A stretch of 64,000 bases of DNA from Isoetes taiwanensis (Eukaryota; Streptophyta; Lycopodiopsida; Isoetales; Isoetaceae). The notes under the pieces are model-generated. The model saw only the letters and a list, made by a program, of their open reading frames with translations. It did no database searches and was not told where the DNA came from. Location of the stretch: positions 15,244,245 through 15,308,244 of the forward strand of contig JAJEKV010000001.1 of the NCBI GenBank assembly GCA_021234155.1, written 5' to 3'. The position numbers and the translations under genes are program-made. Shown in pieces: positions 48,680 to 57,800 of the stretch. The first letter of the stretch is position 1, and each line of letters opens with the position of its first letter.

Positions 48680-48850
48680 ACCTTTCTAATTATGCATTGT
48701 TTGAATTGTTTAATTATTTATTGTCTAATTAATTAATTATATTATTTAAGCTAATTGTCTAATTATTATTATTGTCTAATCTAATTAATTATATTATTTA
48801 ATTATATTATTAATTAATTATTTAGTGTTTAATTAATTAATTATATTCTT
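48680..48850. repeat. AT-rich TTAATTAAT simple-sequence tract
   Basis: Nearly pure A/T sequence composed of TAATTAATTA and TTATTTAATTA repeats, directly followed by a C/T-rich tract. Confidence 0.9.
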
Positions 48851-48854
48851 TTGT

Positions 48855-49160
48855 CATGTTTTCCTTTTGCTCCTCTCCATATCCCACCCCTTTTACCCCT
48901 TTGCCCCTACCCATACCCCTTTCCTTAACCCGCCCTCTTTGCCCCTACCCATATACCCCAGCCATTTTGTCCCATATCCCCCTTTGCCCCTTTGCTCTCC
49001 CCCTTTGCCTTCCTCTTCCCCATGCCCCTCCCTTTTGCCCTTCCCCCTCCTCCTCTTCCTCTCCCCTCTCCATTTGCTCGACCCCTCCCCTTTGCCCTTT
49101 CCCCTTCCTCCTGTCTCCCCTTCCTTCCTACTCTTCTTTCTTTACCACCCCCCTTCATTT
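48855..49160 (+). repeat. C/T-rich tract, second copy type
   Basis: About 300 bases of CCCTTTGCCCCTACCC-like pyrimidine sequence on the plus strand. It is more C-rich than the tract at 38-39 kb. Long Pro/Ser frames over it reflect composition only. Confidence 0.9.
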
Positions 49161-49164
49161 TCTC

Positions 49165-49622
49165 GGATTGTCGTGTGTAAATATTATTCTTATTTTATCA
49201 AGAAAAATTTAATAATGATTCAATGGCAACTTATTTTTTTTTTGCATGAGTCCCATTTTCAGTCTGAGTCCCAAACTTCGAGATTTTGCCCACTTTAATT
49301 AAATGCGACTTCTCTTTAGTTAGTAGACACATGTCACTAATCAAAGGCTATTTTTTTGTCACGTGTTTGGATTCTAAGCCACATATATATAAAATATCAT
49401 TCATAGGCATACATTGAAAATCGATAGCACAAACCAAATCTACCCTAATCTACATCAAATATTCAAAATAGATCTCCCACAAATCCACCCTAATTTACAC
49501 CTTACATTTTTGTAGATTATATTAGTGGAAGTCCATTTAGGTAATCAACATGTTTTAATGCTTTTTTTCCTACCACGTATTTATAGTTTCAGCCACAAGT
49601 AATCTTTATAATATCATTCATC
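49165..49622. other. intergenic flank of the DNA transposon
   Basis: No gene. It contains the inverted-orientation copy of the AGTCGCATTTAATTAAAGTG phrase (49291-49310). It ends in ATT, the likely target-site duplication of the transposon. Confidence 0.5.
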
Positions 49623-49936
49623 ATTGGATGTAAATATGATAATGCTACCCAAAAAGCATCGTCCGGACAAGTGCTTTAGGTGCTTGAGGTGCTTTTTACT
49701 CGATGAATTTTCGTTCAACGACCTCGGGGGTTGTTACTCGAGAAATAGTATGCATGTTCCGGTTGGGGAGGGATCGATGACATGGATGTCCCAGCTTGTG
49801 GTGTCGAGCAATCCTCATGTTTGGCGGGATCTCAAGTTGGCGGGATTCTTGAGGAAAGTTTTTCTTTCTTGGATTGTCATTCTTCCCAAGCTCCGTTATC
49901 ATGGCTGAAAATTCTTTGGCAATTCTCAATTCTAAT

Positions 49937-49985
49937 TCCAATCCCAATCCCAATCCCAATCCAATCCCAAACCCAATCCCAATTC
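49937..49985 (+). repeat. (CCCAAT)n hexanucleotide run
   Basis: About seven imperfect CCAATC/CCCAAT units inside the left part of the transposon, before its transposase-like gene. Confidence 0.85.
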
Positions 49986-50073
49986 AGTTCTCCATTGCAC
50001 CTCCATTTTATGGCCAATTAAAGAAAGCCTTGATGATCAGGAAGAGGAGAATTTATCACGGAATTTGAAGCCA

Positions 50074-53054
50074 TGAGGAAAAGAGAATCGAGAAAGAGAA
50101 TGAAAGAAAGGGAAAAGGAAAACATTCCACCAAAGCGAGAGGAAGAGAAAACAATGGCTTAGTGAAAGAAGATTGCGGGGAACTCTCAAAAGAGTTAGAT
50201 GGTTCTTTTAATCACATTGTCGGGGAACGTTTCGAGGATTTGGATAAAGGGAAAGTTCTTCAAAGACTTTTCAAGAGAAACAAACATTTGCCATTGCAAG
50301 CGGATGTACGGATCAGGGGATATTGCTATAATGAAAACCATGATTGTGAATGTTAGAGAGACAATGCAGGCACAAAAATGCAAAAAGAACAATGATGTCC
50401 TCCAAAGCAAGAAGAGCACCCTTCAAATGGCAGCATCTTCGATAGGAGGGATTAATCAATCTGCAATTTCAAGGGTTCTATCTGTTCCAAGAAAAACTAT
50501 TGCCATGGCATTTAAAAGACGTATATTTGCAGAGTGTGAAGCTGGTCCTTGGTCAATATTTGGAAGGAAGAGAAGAAGTGACGCATTTTCAGCTGAAGAA
50601 ATATCCACGGTGAGGAAGTTTTGGGATGAAAATACTAGAGTCTCACCTTATAAGAAGCATGTGAGGAAGCATTTGGCTGAAAATGGTGATAAAATTGATC
50701 ATCCTATTCATTTGCTAGAGATTACACAGGTAATAGTTTCGACCAGAAATTTGGAATGTTGTGCACTAATTCTTTCATTCACTTTATAAAATAACTAAAT
50801 TTATTATTGTAATTGTGTTCAAGTACAATTTTACCTTGCTTTAAAGAAGGAACATCCTAATATAAAGATGTCCCAGCTGGCTTTTGAAAAACTGAAGCCA
50901 AGCTATGTAAAAAAACTTCAAGAAAGGGAGACTTGTTGTTGCCAATATCATTTGCACTTAGAATTTGCAAGGCAGGCCATCAACAATATGAGGATAGATC
51001 CTTATGGTGTTCATAAGGATTGTAAGTGTCAGTGCAAGGTTTGTGGACCAGGTCTAATCTGCATGGCTAAGGAGAACACCATCAGATCAAGTAGTGATTA
51101 TTGGAGAATAGTGGTCTGCCAAAAGGATGAGAGTGATGAGTGGCATAAGCATGCGTGTCTGATGTAGACTTGTACAAAATGTGGTTTAAAGAAGTGAGTA
51201 CATGGTTTCCTTTGTTTCAAACCTATAATTTTGCTTTCTATTTACCATGTTTGCTATAATGTATTGCGGTACGCCAACATGTCCTAAGGAGAGGAATAAG
51301 AGCAAGACTTACAATGTGAATTGGAAAGTATTTGAGAAGGTAATGACTTTCAAATTAGATTGGAAAGTGCATTTAGTGACTTCATTAAATATGATTCAAT
51401 CATATGACTTCCATATCAGGCTGATAAATTGGCCTTAACATGGCGGGTAGAAGTCCAAAGGAAGAAGACATTGAAGTCATCTAAGAAACCTCCAAAGGTT
51501 ACAAAATTGGCCTACAAATTGGGTAGTCCTTTTGAATTTAATGAGCATGCAAGAAAGACTTTGAAACCTTTTGTACCTCATAATTATAGAGCTCATTGGC
51601 AAGCCAAGGAATTCAGGAAATGCTTGGCAACACTTCAAGATGATACCATTGTTTTCTGTCATAGATTTTTGCTGAAAATTATGGATTTAAGATCAACAAG
51701 AAGCTCAATCTGTCATTGGCATCTTGACCGGTGTCAATTCTAGTGCATATAACCTACAGGAGGATGAAAAAGGAAGAAGAAGAAGAAAGAAAAAAGAAAG
51801 AGGAAGAGAACTCATGCAAGAAGAACAAGAACTTGGCCAAAGAGAAAAGGAAACAAAGTCTCCAAGGTATTGTGAAGAAAACTCATTTCTATATTAGTGA
51901 TGACAAATCACATGACACAGAATATGTCCAACATTGTCTACAAATGCATGCTGATTGGTTGCAAAGTATTGGAGTTGAATATAAAAAACATGCGTTTTGG
52001 AGTGATGGATGTTCTTCACAATTCAAGTCTTCGAGACCATTCCACTTTCTTGGTAGATTTTATGGGAGAATGGGCAAGGATCTTCTATGGAATTTTTTTG
52101 CTAGCTCACATGGGAAAGGTGAGCATGATGGTGCTGGAGCAGTTATAAAGAGGATACTAACTCAAGAGCAAATGAAGTATAATGGATGGAAACTACAGTG
52201 TGCAAAGGAGGTAGTTGCTTTTCTTAAATGGCACTTTGAAAATCATCCATCTGATCATGACATCAAAAGGTATAATTTTGTAGTGTTTTATAATTTTATT
52301 GCAGACATTTCAACACTTCAAGCACTGTCCAGCACTTAAAGCACTTGCTTTTTCATATTGTTACAGGTATTTCTGGGAGGTAGAGTCTTCAAAGATAGAT
52401 AGATCAGAAAGATTGGAATGCCATACTTTAAAGGGAACTCAATTGCTCCACTCCATAAGACCATGTGACAAGGAGAACACTTTGAAGGTAGCTTACAGAC
52501 CTTTGTCGTGCTTTTGCAACTACTGCATTCAATTTAAGTGGGACAAATGCATCAATATGAGTCGAATTGGTGTTTGGGCAACCATTGAGTTGAGGTTGAA
52601 GGATCCTAAGAATACAGGTGATAGCAATGATTTGCAAGAAGATGATGAGTATGATGTTGAGGAAGAAGAAGAGGATGAAGATGATGTAATTAGTTCTATG
52701 ATAGAAGCGGGTGACAATTTTGCTGTAAATGCTGAAGAAGGAAATGAAGAAGGGGTAGATTTTTATGTACTTAGATGCACTGAAGCAAAGAATACTTTGC
52801 TAGAAGATTATAAGGATGGATGGGGAAATGTATTTGGGATTGAAGAAGTTATTGTGTCAGGACATTATTATAAACAAATTGATGGTGGTCTAAGGTTTCA
52901 ACTATTGCAGAATAAGCTAGTGGCCAGTGTATACAGCCATCTCGTTAGACTTTCTAAATTTGACATGATTGCAGATGAAGATGACTCAGACTTGTATTTC
53001 ATGGCAGAAGAAACTTGCCAGCAGATCATGAGTAGTCTACCACCTGCATCATAG
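50074..53054 (+). pseudogene. transposase-like gene, spliced, with stops and frameshifts
   Basis: Probable exon blocks are about 50199-50729, 50847-51180, 51246-51340, 51421-51725, 51727-52269 and 52367-53054; the last intron (52270-52366) is GT-AG with matching phase and joins HDIK to RYFWEVESSK. The N-terminal part has a helix-turn-helix-like segment (AISRVLSVPRKTIAMAFKRR). A Cys-rich stretch follows (ETCCCQYH, KDCKCQCKVCG). Next come an apparently frameshifted FAENYG site near 51664-51685, HFYISDDKSHDTEY, WSDGCSSQFK (Asp at about 52004-52006) and NFFASSHGKGEHDGAGA. The tail has FCNYC, then a Glu/Asp-rich run and ends at 53054. I recall a similar motif order (DFAENY, SDG..QYK, SHGKG..DG) from unclassified transposon-like proteins of animals. 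Three acidic sites suggest an RNase H-like DDE fold; this is inference. A TAG at 51165-51167 and frame changes near 51660 and 51725 show this copy is damaged. Confidence 0.75.
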
Positions 53055-53059
53055 AAGGT

Positions 53060-53550
53060 AATTTGTACAAAATCATTTCTACAGTTTAAATGTGGAAATC
53101 ATTTCTGTGTCAATCTGCCAAATTGAGGCATATCTACAGTTTAAATGTGAAAATACATTGAAATAGCTAGACAACAATACTTTACTACTGAAAATGTAAC
53201 TGAATGAAAAAAGAGCAAGACACTGAATGTTAAAAGAGCAAGACACACAAAATTGAGCTGAACTGTGAATCTGTTAGCTTGAGGCCTGCAATGTCTTTAA
53301 AGTATTGGACAAACTTGAAGCAAGAATAACAAAATAACAAGATAACAAAACATAACAGAATTGAGGCAAAGTTTTACTCGTATAGTATTACAAAGTGTTT
53401 CACAAAATTGAGGTCTCAGCCTCTATGTCAAAGTTTTCACAAAATTGAGGCATATCTGCACTCATATACTATTACAAACAGTTTCACAAAATTGAGGTCT
53501 TAGCCTCTATGTCAAGGTTTTCACAAATTCACATGTATTTACAAGAAGTA
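53060..53550. other. convergent intergenic region of the transposon
   Basis: The space between the two convergent gene ends. A unit of about 80 bases containing CACAAAATTGAGGTCT(C/T)AG, CCTCTATGTCAA and GTTTTCACAAA is present twice (about 53402 and 53484), with a further partial copy of GGCATATCTGCA or CATATCTACAG upstream. No coding sequence. Confidence 0.6.
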
Positions 53551-53555
53551 TTCTT

Positions 53556-54325
53556 CTAGGCAATAGTCAAATATTTCTTCATCTGCTCCAACTGATCAGC
53601 ACTGAAATGTTTATCAAAACCATCCACTAACCACTTAATCTGATCCTTGCAGTAAGCTCTAACTAATAATCTCTGATTCTGACCAATTTGTTGCTGAAAT
53701 AGTGCATCCAGAACACCTAGGGATGTTCTTGTAAAAGCCTCTGCCCTAGAATTTATCTTCAAAATTGCAGAAAGGTCTTCAACCTGTGCAACTTGTCTAA
53801 TCATTGGAAGCAAATAAGAGTTAAGAATATCATCATGAGGATCACTCATAAAAGTAGGCACCATGATGGATGTGAATGGTGGGGACATGTATGTCTTGTA
53901 TACTTCATCATCTGCAAGAACCACATTATTTCCATATTGTGGAAAAGCTTCATACACCTTATGAAGTGGCTTCATGAATACTGGATTTGCAGATTCGAGT
54001 GGCCATTTGAAAGGCATCTCATCACAATATTTCTAGTCCCACACAAATACAAGTTTACCTTTGGTAAAAGGACAGACAACATCAAGAACTTCTGCAACAT
54101 TGAATGCATTCATGGACCAAATTGCAAGGTCGAATAGTCTGGAGGCTTCCTGCAAGAATGTGTGAACACCTGGCCTCAACACAACCAATTTGTTAGTGGT
54201 TGATGTTCTCAAAAGCTAAGTGCTAAGCCGTCTCAGGTCTTCTCTTATTTGATTAGTTCTTCTATAACTCTTTACCAGCACGCCATTGAGATCTAGTATC
54301 AACAACTTCTTTTTTATAGGTACAA
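53556..54325 (-). pseudogene. HAD/FCP1-like phosphatase domain carried by the transposon
   Basis: One minus-strand frame runs from a likely splice acceptor at 54325 to the stop at 53556. HAD motif I is KKLLILDLNGVLV (Asp-Leu-Asn-Gly at 54293-54282). VLRPGVHTFLQEASRLFDLA and IWSMN form the motif II region. GKLVFVWD then KYCD, VFMKPLHKVYE (lysine motif) and NNVVLADDEVYKTYMSPPFT (motif IV, paired Asp) complete the FCP1/NIF-type domain. This order and wording match the plant HAD proteins with an FCP1-homology domain (DLNGLLV, WDQ, LLLDDSPYK). Such enzymes dephosphorylate Ser/Thr in proteins. About 90 further residues follow (SRAEAFTRTSLGVLDALFQQ) with no family assigned. Two in-frame TAG codons break it (54216-54218, 54033-54035); the second stands where relatives have Gln. 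The domain is the C-terminal exon of the transposon's second gene. Confidence 0.75.
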
Positions 54326-54339
54326 CTTGCACATCAGAA

Positions 54340-54700
54340 CGCCTAATAAGTTAAATAACATGCAATTCAGTGAACTATTCAAGAAAAGAGTACAATTAAA
54401 ATTTAAGAGTAATAACCTCGAAGTTACATTGCTGAGTTGCAAATCAGTTACAATTGTACTTTGCAACTCGGTACACCTGATGTTCAGATAATTAATTAAG
54501 TGAATACAGGATCAATAGATCCACAAAAACTTCAATTTAAATTAAAAAGTCATAAACCTGGAAGTTAAATTGGAAACAATTAAATCCTCATCAAATTGTA
54601 CTACTTTGTGAATCCCTGAACATTAAAATATCATTTATGAATTAGTGCTCTCAAAGAAATATTTGAATTTCCTCTAAGAGCATCCATAATTGCTGCAAAG
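54340..54700 (-). other. likely introns of the transposon's second gene
   Basis: AT-rich stretch between the HAD exon and the Lys-rich exon on the minus strand. Phrases such as CGAAGTTACATTGC...CAGTTACAATTGTAC recur loosely. No coding signal. Confidence 0.35.
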
Positions 54701-54703
54701 TTA

Positions 54704-55577
54704 CTATTTGCCTTCATTGTGTAGAGATTTTGCTGCAACATTATCATCTTGTTCAAAATCTGTATGTGCACCAGTAGGATCTACATTTGCAACATCTTCA
54801 AGGGTGGACCTTATATTCTCCATAATTGTCTTCTCAACACCCTCTTCTTCCCCGTCTTCATTCACATCGATGTGCATTCTCCGTCTCAATGGATACTTTC
54901 TACCCTCCCCAATTTTTTTCTTGTTCTGCCTGGCCTCAGTCCCTTTTTTCTTGCCAGTCCCAACTTCAACCCCTTTGGTCTTGCTTATTGTCCTTCCCTT
55001 TCTTCTTCTCAACTATAGCATCCTTGTTTGGTGCTGAGTGCTTTTGTTTCTTTCTGTTTGGAGTATCCAACACACATTCAACTTCACTCTCATTAAGACC
55101 TGCCTCCGAATCATCTGCCTTCTCATCCCCAATTTTACCACTACTTCTCAATTGCCTTAGACTCAACATCTGAACTTGATCATCTAACTCTGCAAGATCT
55201 GGCTCAAAATCAGCATCCCTTGCATGTCTCAGCCTCCTCTTTTTTACGCTGAGGAAGGGGGCAGCTTTCGAGGCGAGAACATCTATTAGACCTTCAATAT
55301 CAGGCCGAGCTGTATTTGATCCCAAATCAGCCCGAGCTGTCTTTGATCCCACATTTAATTTAGGATCAAAAGAAGCAACTTGCTCTATTCCTGTTGGAGT
55401 ACTCATACCAAGTTCAACATAAAGGTCTTCAAGAATATTACATTCACATTTCAAACATCTCCCTTCCTTCAACAATGCAGCAAACATCACATGATATTCA
55501 TGTTCACAATCAAGAAGTATGGACATCTTGTATTTATCATGAAAACTTAAACCACAAGCAATACAATAACTTTGCAA
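54704..55577 (-). pseudogene. second transposon gene: partial RING-like and Lys-rich exons
   Basis: The minus-strand frame at 55577-54966 opens MQSYCIACGLSFHD and carries Cys5, Cys8, Cys24, His26, His29, Cys41 and Cys44: seven of the eight ligands expected for a RING-H2-like domain (the residue after the second His pair is not Cys). Acidic and basic low-complexity sequence follows (FLSVKKRRLRHARDADF, RKKQKHS, a nuclear-signal-like run). The overlapping frame 55012-54704 continues in similar style (TISKTKGVEVGTGKKKGTEA, RRRMHIDVNEDGEEEG) and is probably joined by splicing or was shifted by an indel. Together with the HAD exon downstream it could make one protein with a Cys/His cluster, basic linker and phosphatase. 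The exact exon joins are not resolved. Confidence 0.5.
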
Positions 55578-55811
55578 AAAACGTGGTAGCTTTCTTTTGA
55601 TGGTGTTGATGCAGAAAGGAGAGTTGGTGATCGCCTCGGACTTTCAAGGTGGCTAGCATGTTCTTTTCTTTGCATTTAGCTCAACATCATTTTTCAGTTA
55701 TCGAGCTTCCAATGACTCCTTCTTCACAAGCGAAGTGGATCTCGGGTTTGCAAAGCGGACTCCAAAGATTCACAGGCATACTCTTCAAACATCAATTTCT
55801 TTTCCAATTAT

Positions 55812-56523
55812 GTGATTTCTAACTCCAATTCCTTTGTACTAATCAAAGCTCTCTTCTCGGCAATACTAGACTTAAGCTTTTCCATATTACTTCTTTTTTC
55901 AGACAACCTTTTGAAAATTTTATCATTTGATTTCTCATCAGTGACCGGGGCTAACAACAATATTTTGCATTTCTTTTCCCATCTCAGCCTTTTTTATCTC
56001 AAGTTTCTTTAAGTTTTCTGTCACTAACTGCAGGTTATACTTCAAATAGGTCTGATCTAGAATAGGCTTAGGATTTTCTTTTTTGCAGAAATATCGGGTT
56101 TGGTATCAATTTCAGCTTTTGCTTTTTGTTCCTTTTTTCTCGGCTTTTGCATTTCTTGTACATCATAACACATTGCACCATATGAAGCCCAATTTATCGA
56201 TGACCCCGGGATCAAGCAATCCTTGAGGGGGCAATTTTTCCAAACAAAGGCATAAGCAACTTTGTTTTCTTACTTCATTGTTACAAAGCGCCATGCGGGT
56301 AAAATACTCTCAATAAGCTTTCCAATTTTCCTCTCAAATGTGGTCGAACAAAATGAACCTTGATTGCACGGACTTTGAGTTGAAAGGTTCTGCCAAGCGA
56401 TTCCCATTGATCCTTTGTAACTTGACTTGCTAGCCAATTGTACTTCAAATGGGGCTGCGGACCCTCGTTCGACAAACTATGCAAAGCAACAAAATCCTCA
56501 TTTATTCTTGCCTCTTCTACCAT
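55812..56523 (-). pseudogene. second transposon gene: N-terminal and coiled-coil part
   Basis: Frame 56523-56281 reads MVEEARINEDFVALHSLSN and then LASQVTKDQWESLGRTFQLK, ending at a stop. Further along the minus strand, about 56215-55812, other frames encode a Lys/Glu-rich coiled coil (EMQKPRKKEQKAKAEI; ENLKKLEIKKAEMGKEMQ; FKRLSEKRSNMEKLKSS; IAEKRALISTKELELEIT). Frame changes occur between them. They lie between the right terminal repeat and the RING-like exon and in the same orientation, so they are probably the start of the same gene or a third small gene. Confidence 0.4.
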
Positions 56524-56762
56524 TTACCGCTTGATTGGCGAAGATCAGTTCGGATAAGCGATCTATGTTGTGGGCGGGGCAAAGAAATTGGGACATCGAA
56601 TGATTGAGGAAAAGCTTTAGAAGGCGGGGCAGGAGGTGAGGTACTAGAAGGTATTTATACCGTGCGGTCACGAATTCTGTCGACCACAAGTGCTTTAGGT
56701 GCTTTTAGGTGCTGAGTGCTTTCGCGCTTTTTTGGGTAGCATTATTATATTTACACCCCATT

Positions 56763-57050
56763 GTGGACATAATCATTCAAAATTGATGTTGTACATGAAA
56801 TAAAGCACATATCAATAGCTCTAATCAAATAATTTGCCGGTAAATGTCATGCTCCACCGAATTTCGAAATTTGCCAAATTTTAAAGGAAACCCCACAATT
56901 TTTTTGCCCGACAAATAAAAACTCGAACCGCAAAAAGGATTGTGATCGAAAATTTAGGAGACTAACCCCTTGTTTTTTGATGCATGGGATCAGGGTGACG
57001 GAGAGGATCAAGATGATTGGGAGGATGGGGGTGATCAAAGTGGTAAAAAG
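56763..57050. other. right flank of the DNA transposon
   Basis: AT-rich flank beginning with the presumed ATT target copy. No gene. The end runs into an acidic coding-like stretch preceding the histone pseudogene. Confidence 0.4.
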
Positions 57051-57059
57051 AGAAGATGA

Positions 57060-57590
57060 TCATGGGAAATCCAGTGCCAATGGAACAACTTCAGAGAGAC
57101 CTCGTCTCCTCTGTAAGCATAAATCCACCCCCAAGAGATCAGTCCAGAATAAGACTGCCAGGCTTATTCTTACTTGAAGACAAGGTGAGGTAGATGAAGC
57201 CAAGGAAACAGACACACATAGAATTAAGCGAAAGCTAAAGGAAGGGGAGCCTAATGTTAGATATGGAGGTCCTAAGAAGTTAAAGGGTGCTCCTCCTGGC
57301 GTACGAGCTTTATGGAAGATCAGGTATGGCAGATGTGCACCTAGCTGATTCCTAAGCTCTCCTTTGCTAGAATGGTGAAGTACGAGATGTCGAATATTTA
57401 CAAGAAGAGAAAGGAAGGAAGAAGAGGAGGGAGAGAGTATCAGATTATGTTCCGTTGGTGGAGGATGAGGTGATAAGATCCAAGTAGAGGCCTTAGATGT
57501 ACTGCAAGAGACAACAAAGGCTCATACAGTTAGCCTCCTTAAGGATAGTGTCTGTTGTCGTGTGCATAGAGAATGTGTTACTATGTGCAG
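57060..57590 (+). pseudogene. histone H3 / CENH3-like pseudogene
   Basis: Shifting frames give a histone H3-like chain in order. The N-tail-like part is CKHKSTPKRSVQNKTAR (about 57115). A Lys-rich stretch ends GAPPGVRALWKIRYGRCAPS (57291-57345), matching the PGTVALREIRRYQKST region of H3. After a one-base frame change comes LIPKLSFARMVKYEM, matching LIPKLPFARLVREI of centromeric H3 variants. After an inserted Arg-rich loop and another shift comes EALDVLQETTKAHTVSLLKD, then SVCCRVHRECVTMC (57497-57588), matching the (A)LQEA..AYLV.LFED..LCAIHA.RVTIM helix. The Glu-Ala-Leu in place of Ser-Ala-Val and the LIPK form favour CENH3 over canonical H3. Stops and frameshifts make it non-functional. No introns are evident across the core, so a processed or captured copy is possible. 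The gene is cut off where the minisatellite begins. Confidence 0.7.
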
Positions 57591-57604
57591 GACTATTGGG
57601 GTGA

Positions 57605-57800
57605 TTATTGTGGACCATGGCCACGGTGCAAAAATGACTGTTATACAATTTATGGAGGTGCCTACTTTGCACCGTGGCCACGGCGCAAAAACTACTGTGT
57701 CCACAATTTGTGGAGGAGCCAATTTTGCACCGTGGCTACGGTGCCAAATTTGCTCTTACAATTTTACTAGGAGTGCATATTTTGCACCTTGGCACATTGC
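57605..57800. repeat. 56-bp minisatellite with palindromic core, cluster 1
   Basis: Units centred near 57615, 57675, 57732 and 57786 contain the 18-base palindrome GCACCGTGGCCACGGTGC, or forms with one to three changes, flanked by TTT and AAA. It is followed by an ACAATTTATGGAGGTGCC-like spacer. Spacing is about 56 bases. Cluster 2 at 59.46 kb shares the same unit. Confidence 0.85.

Larger units (their letters stand above)
49626..56759. mobile_element. 7.1-kb DNA transposon with TIRs and two gene units
   Basis: The left end begins GGATGTAAATATGATAATGC (49626) and the right end, read on the minus strand, begins GGGGTGTAAATATAATAATG (from 56759). The inverted match runs about 30 bases with one substitution and small length changes. 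ATT flanks both ends (49623-49625 and 56760-56762), consistent with a 3-bp target duplication. Just inside, ACAAGTGCTTTAGGTGCTT occurs at both ends (49667 and 56686) in the same, not inverted, orientation. The plus strand carries a transposase-like gene (about 50.07-53.05 kb). The minus strand carries a convergent gene ending in an HAD/FCP1-like phosphatase domain (about 56.52-53.56 kb). Both contain stops. Superfamily not assigned; 3-bp duplications are known for several superfamilies, including PIF/Harbinger and CACTA, but the coding motifs fit neither. Confidence 0.85.

Noticed and set aside
48856-49298. Pro/Ser-rich frames
   Set aside because: Composition artefact of the second pyrimidine tract.
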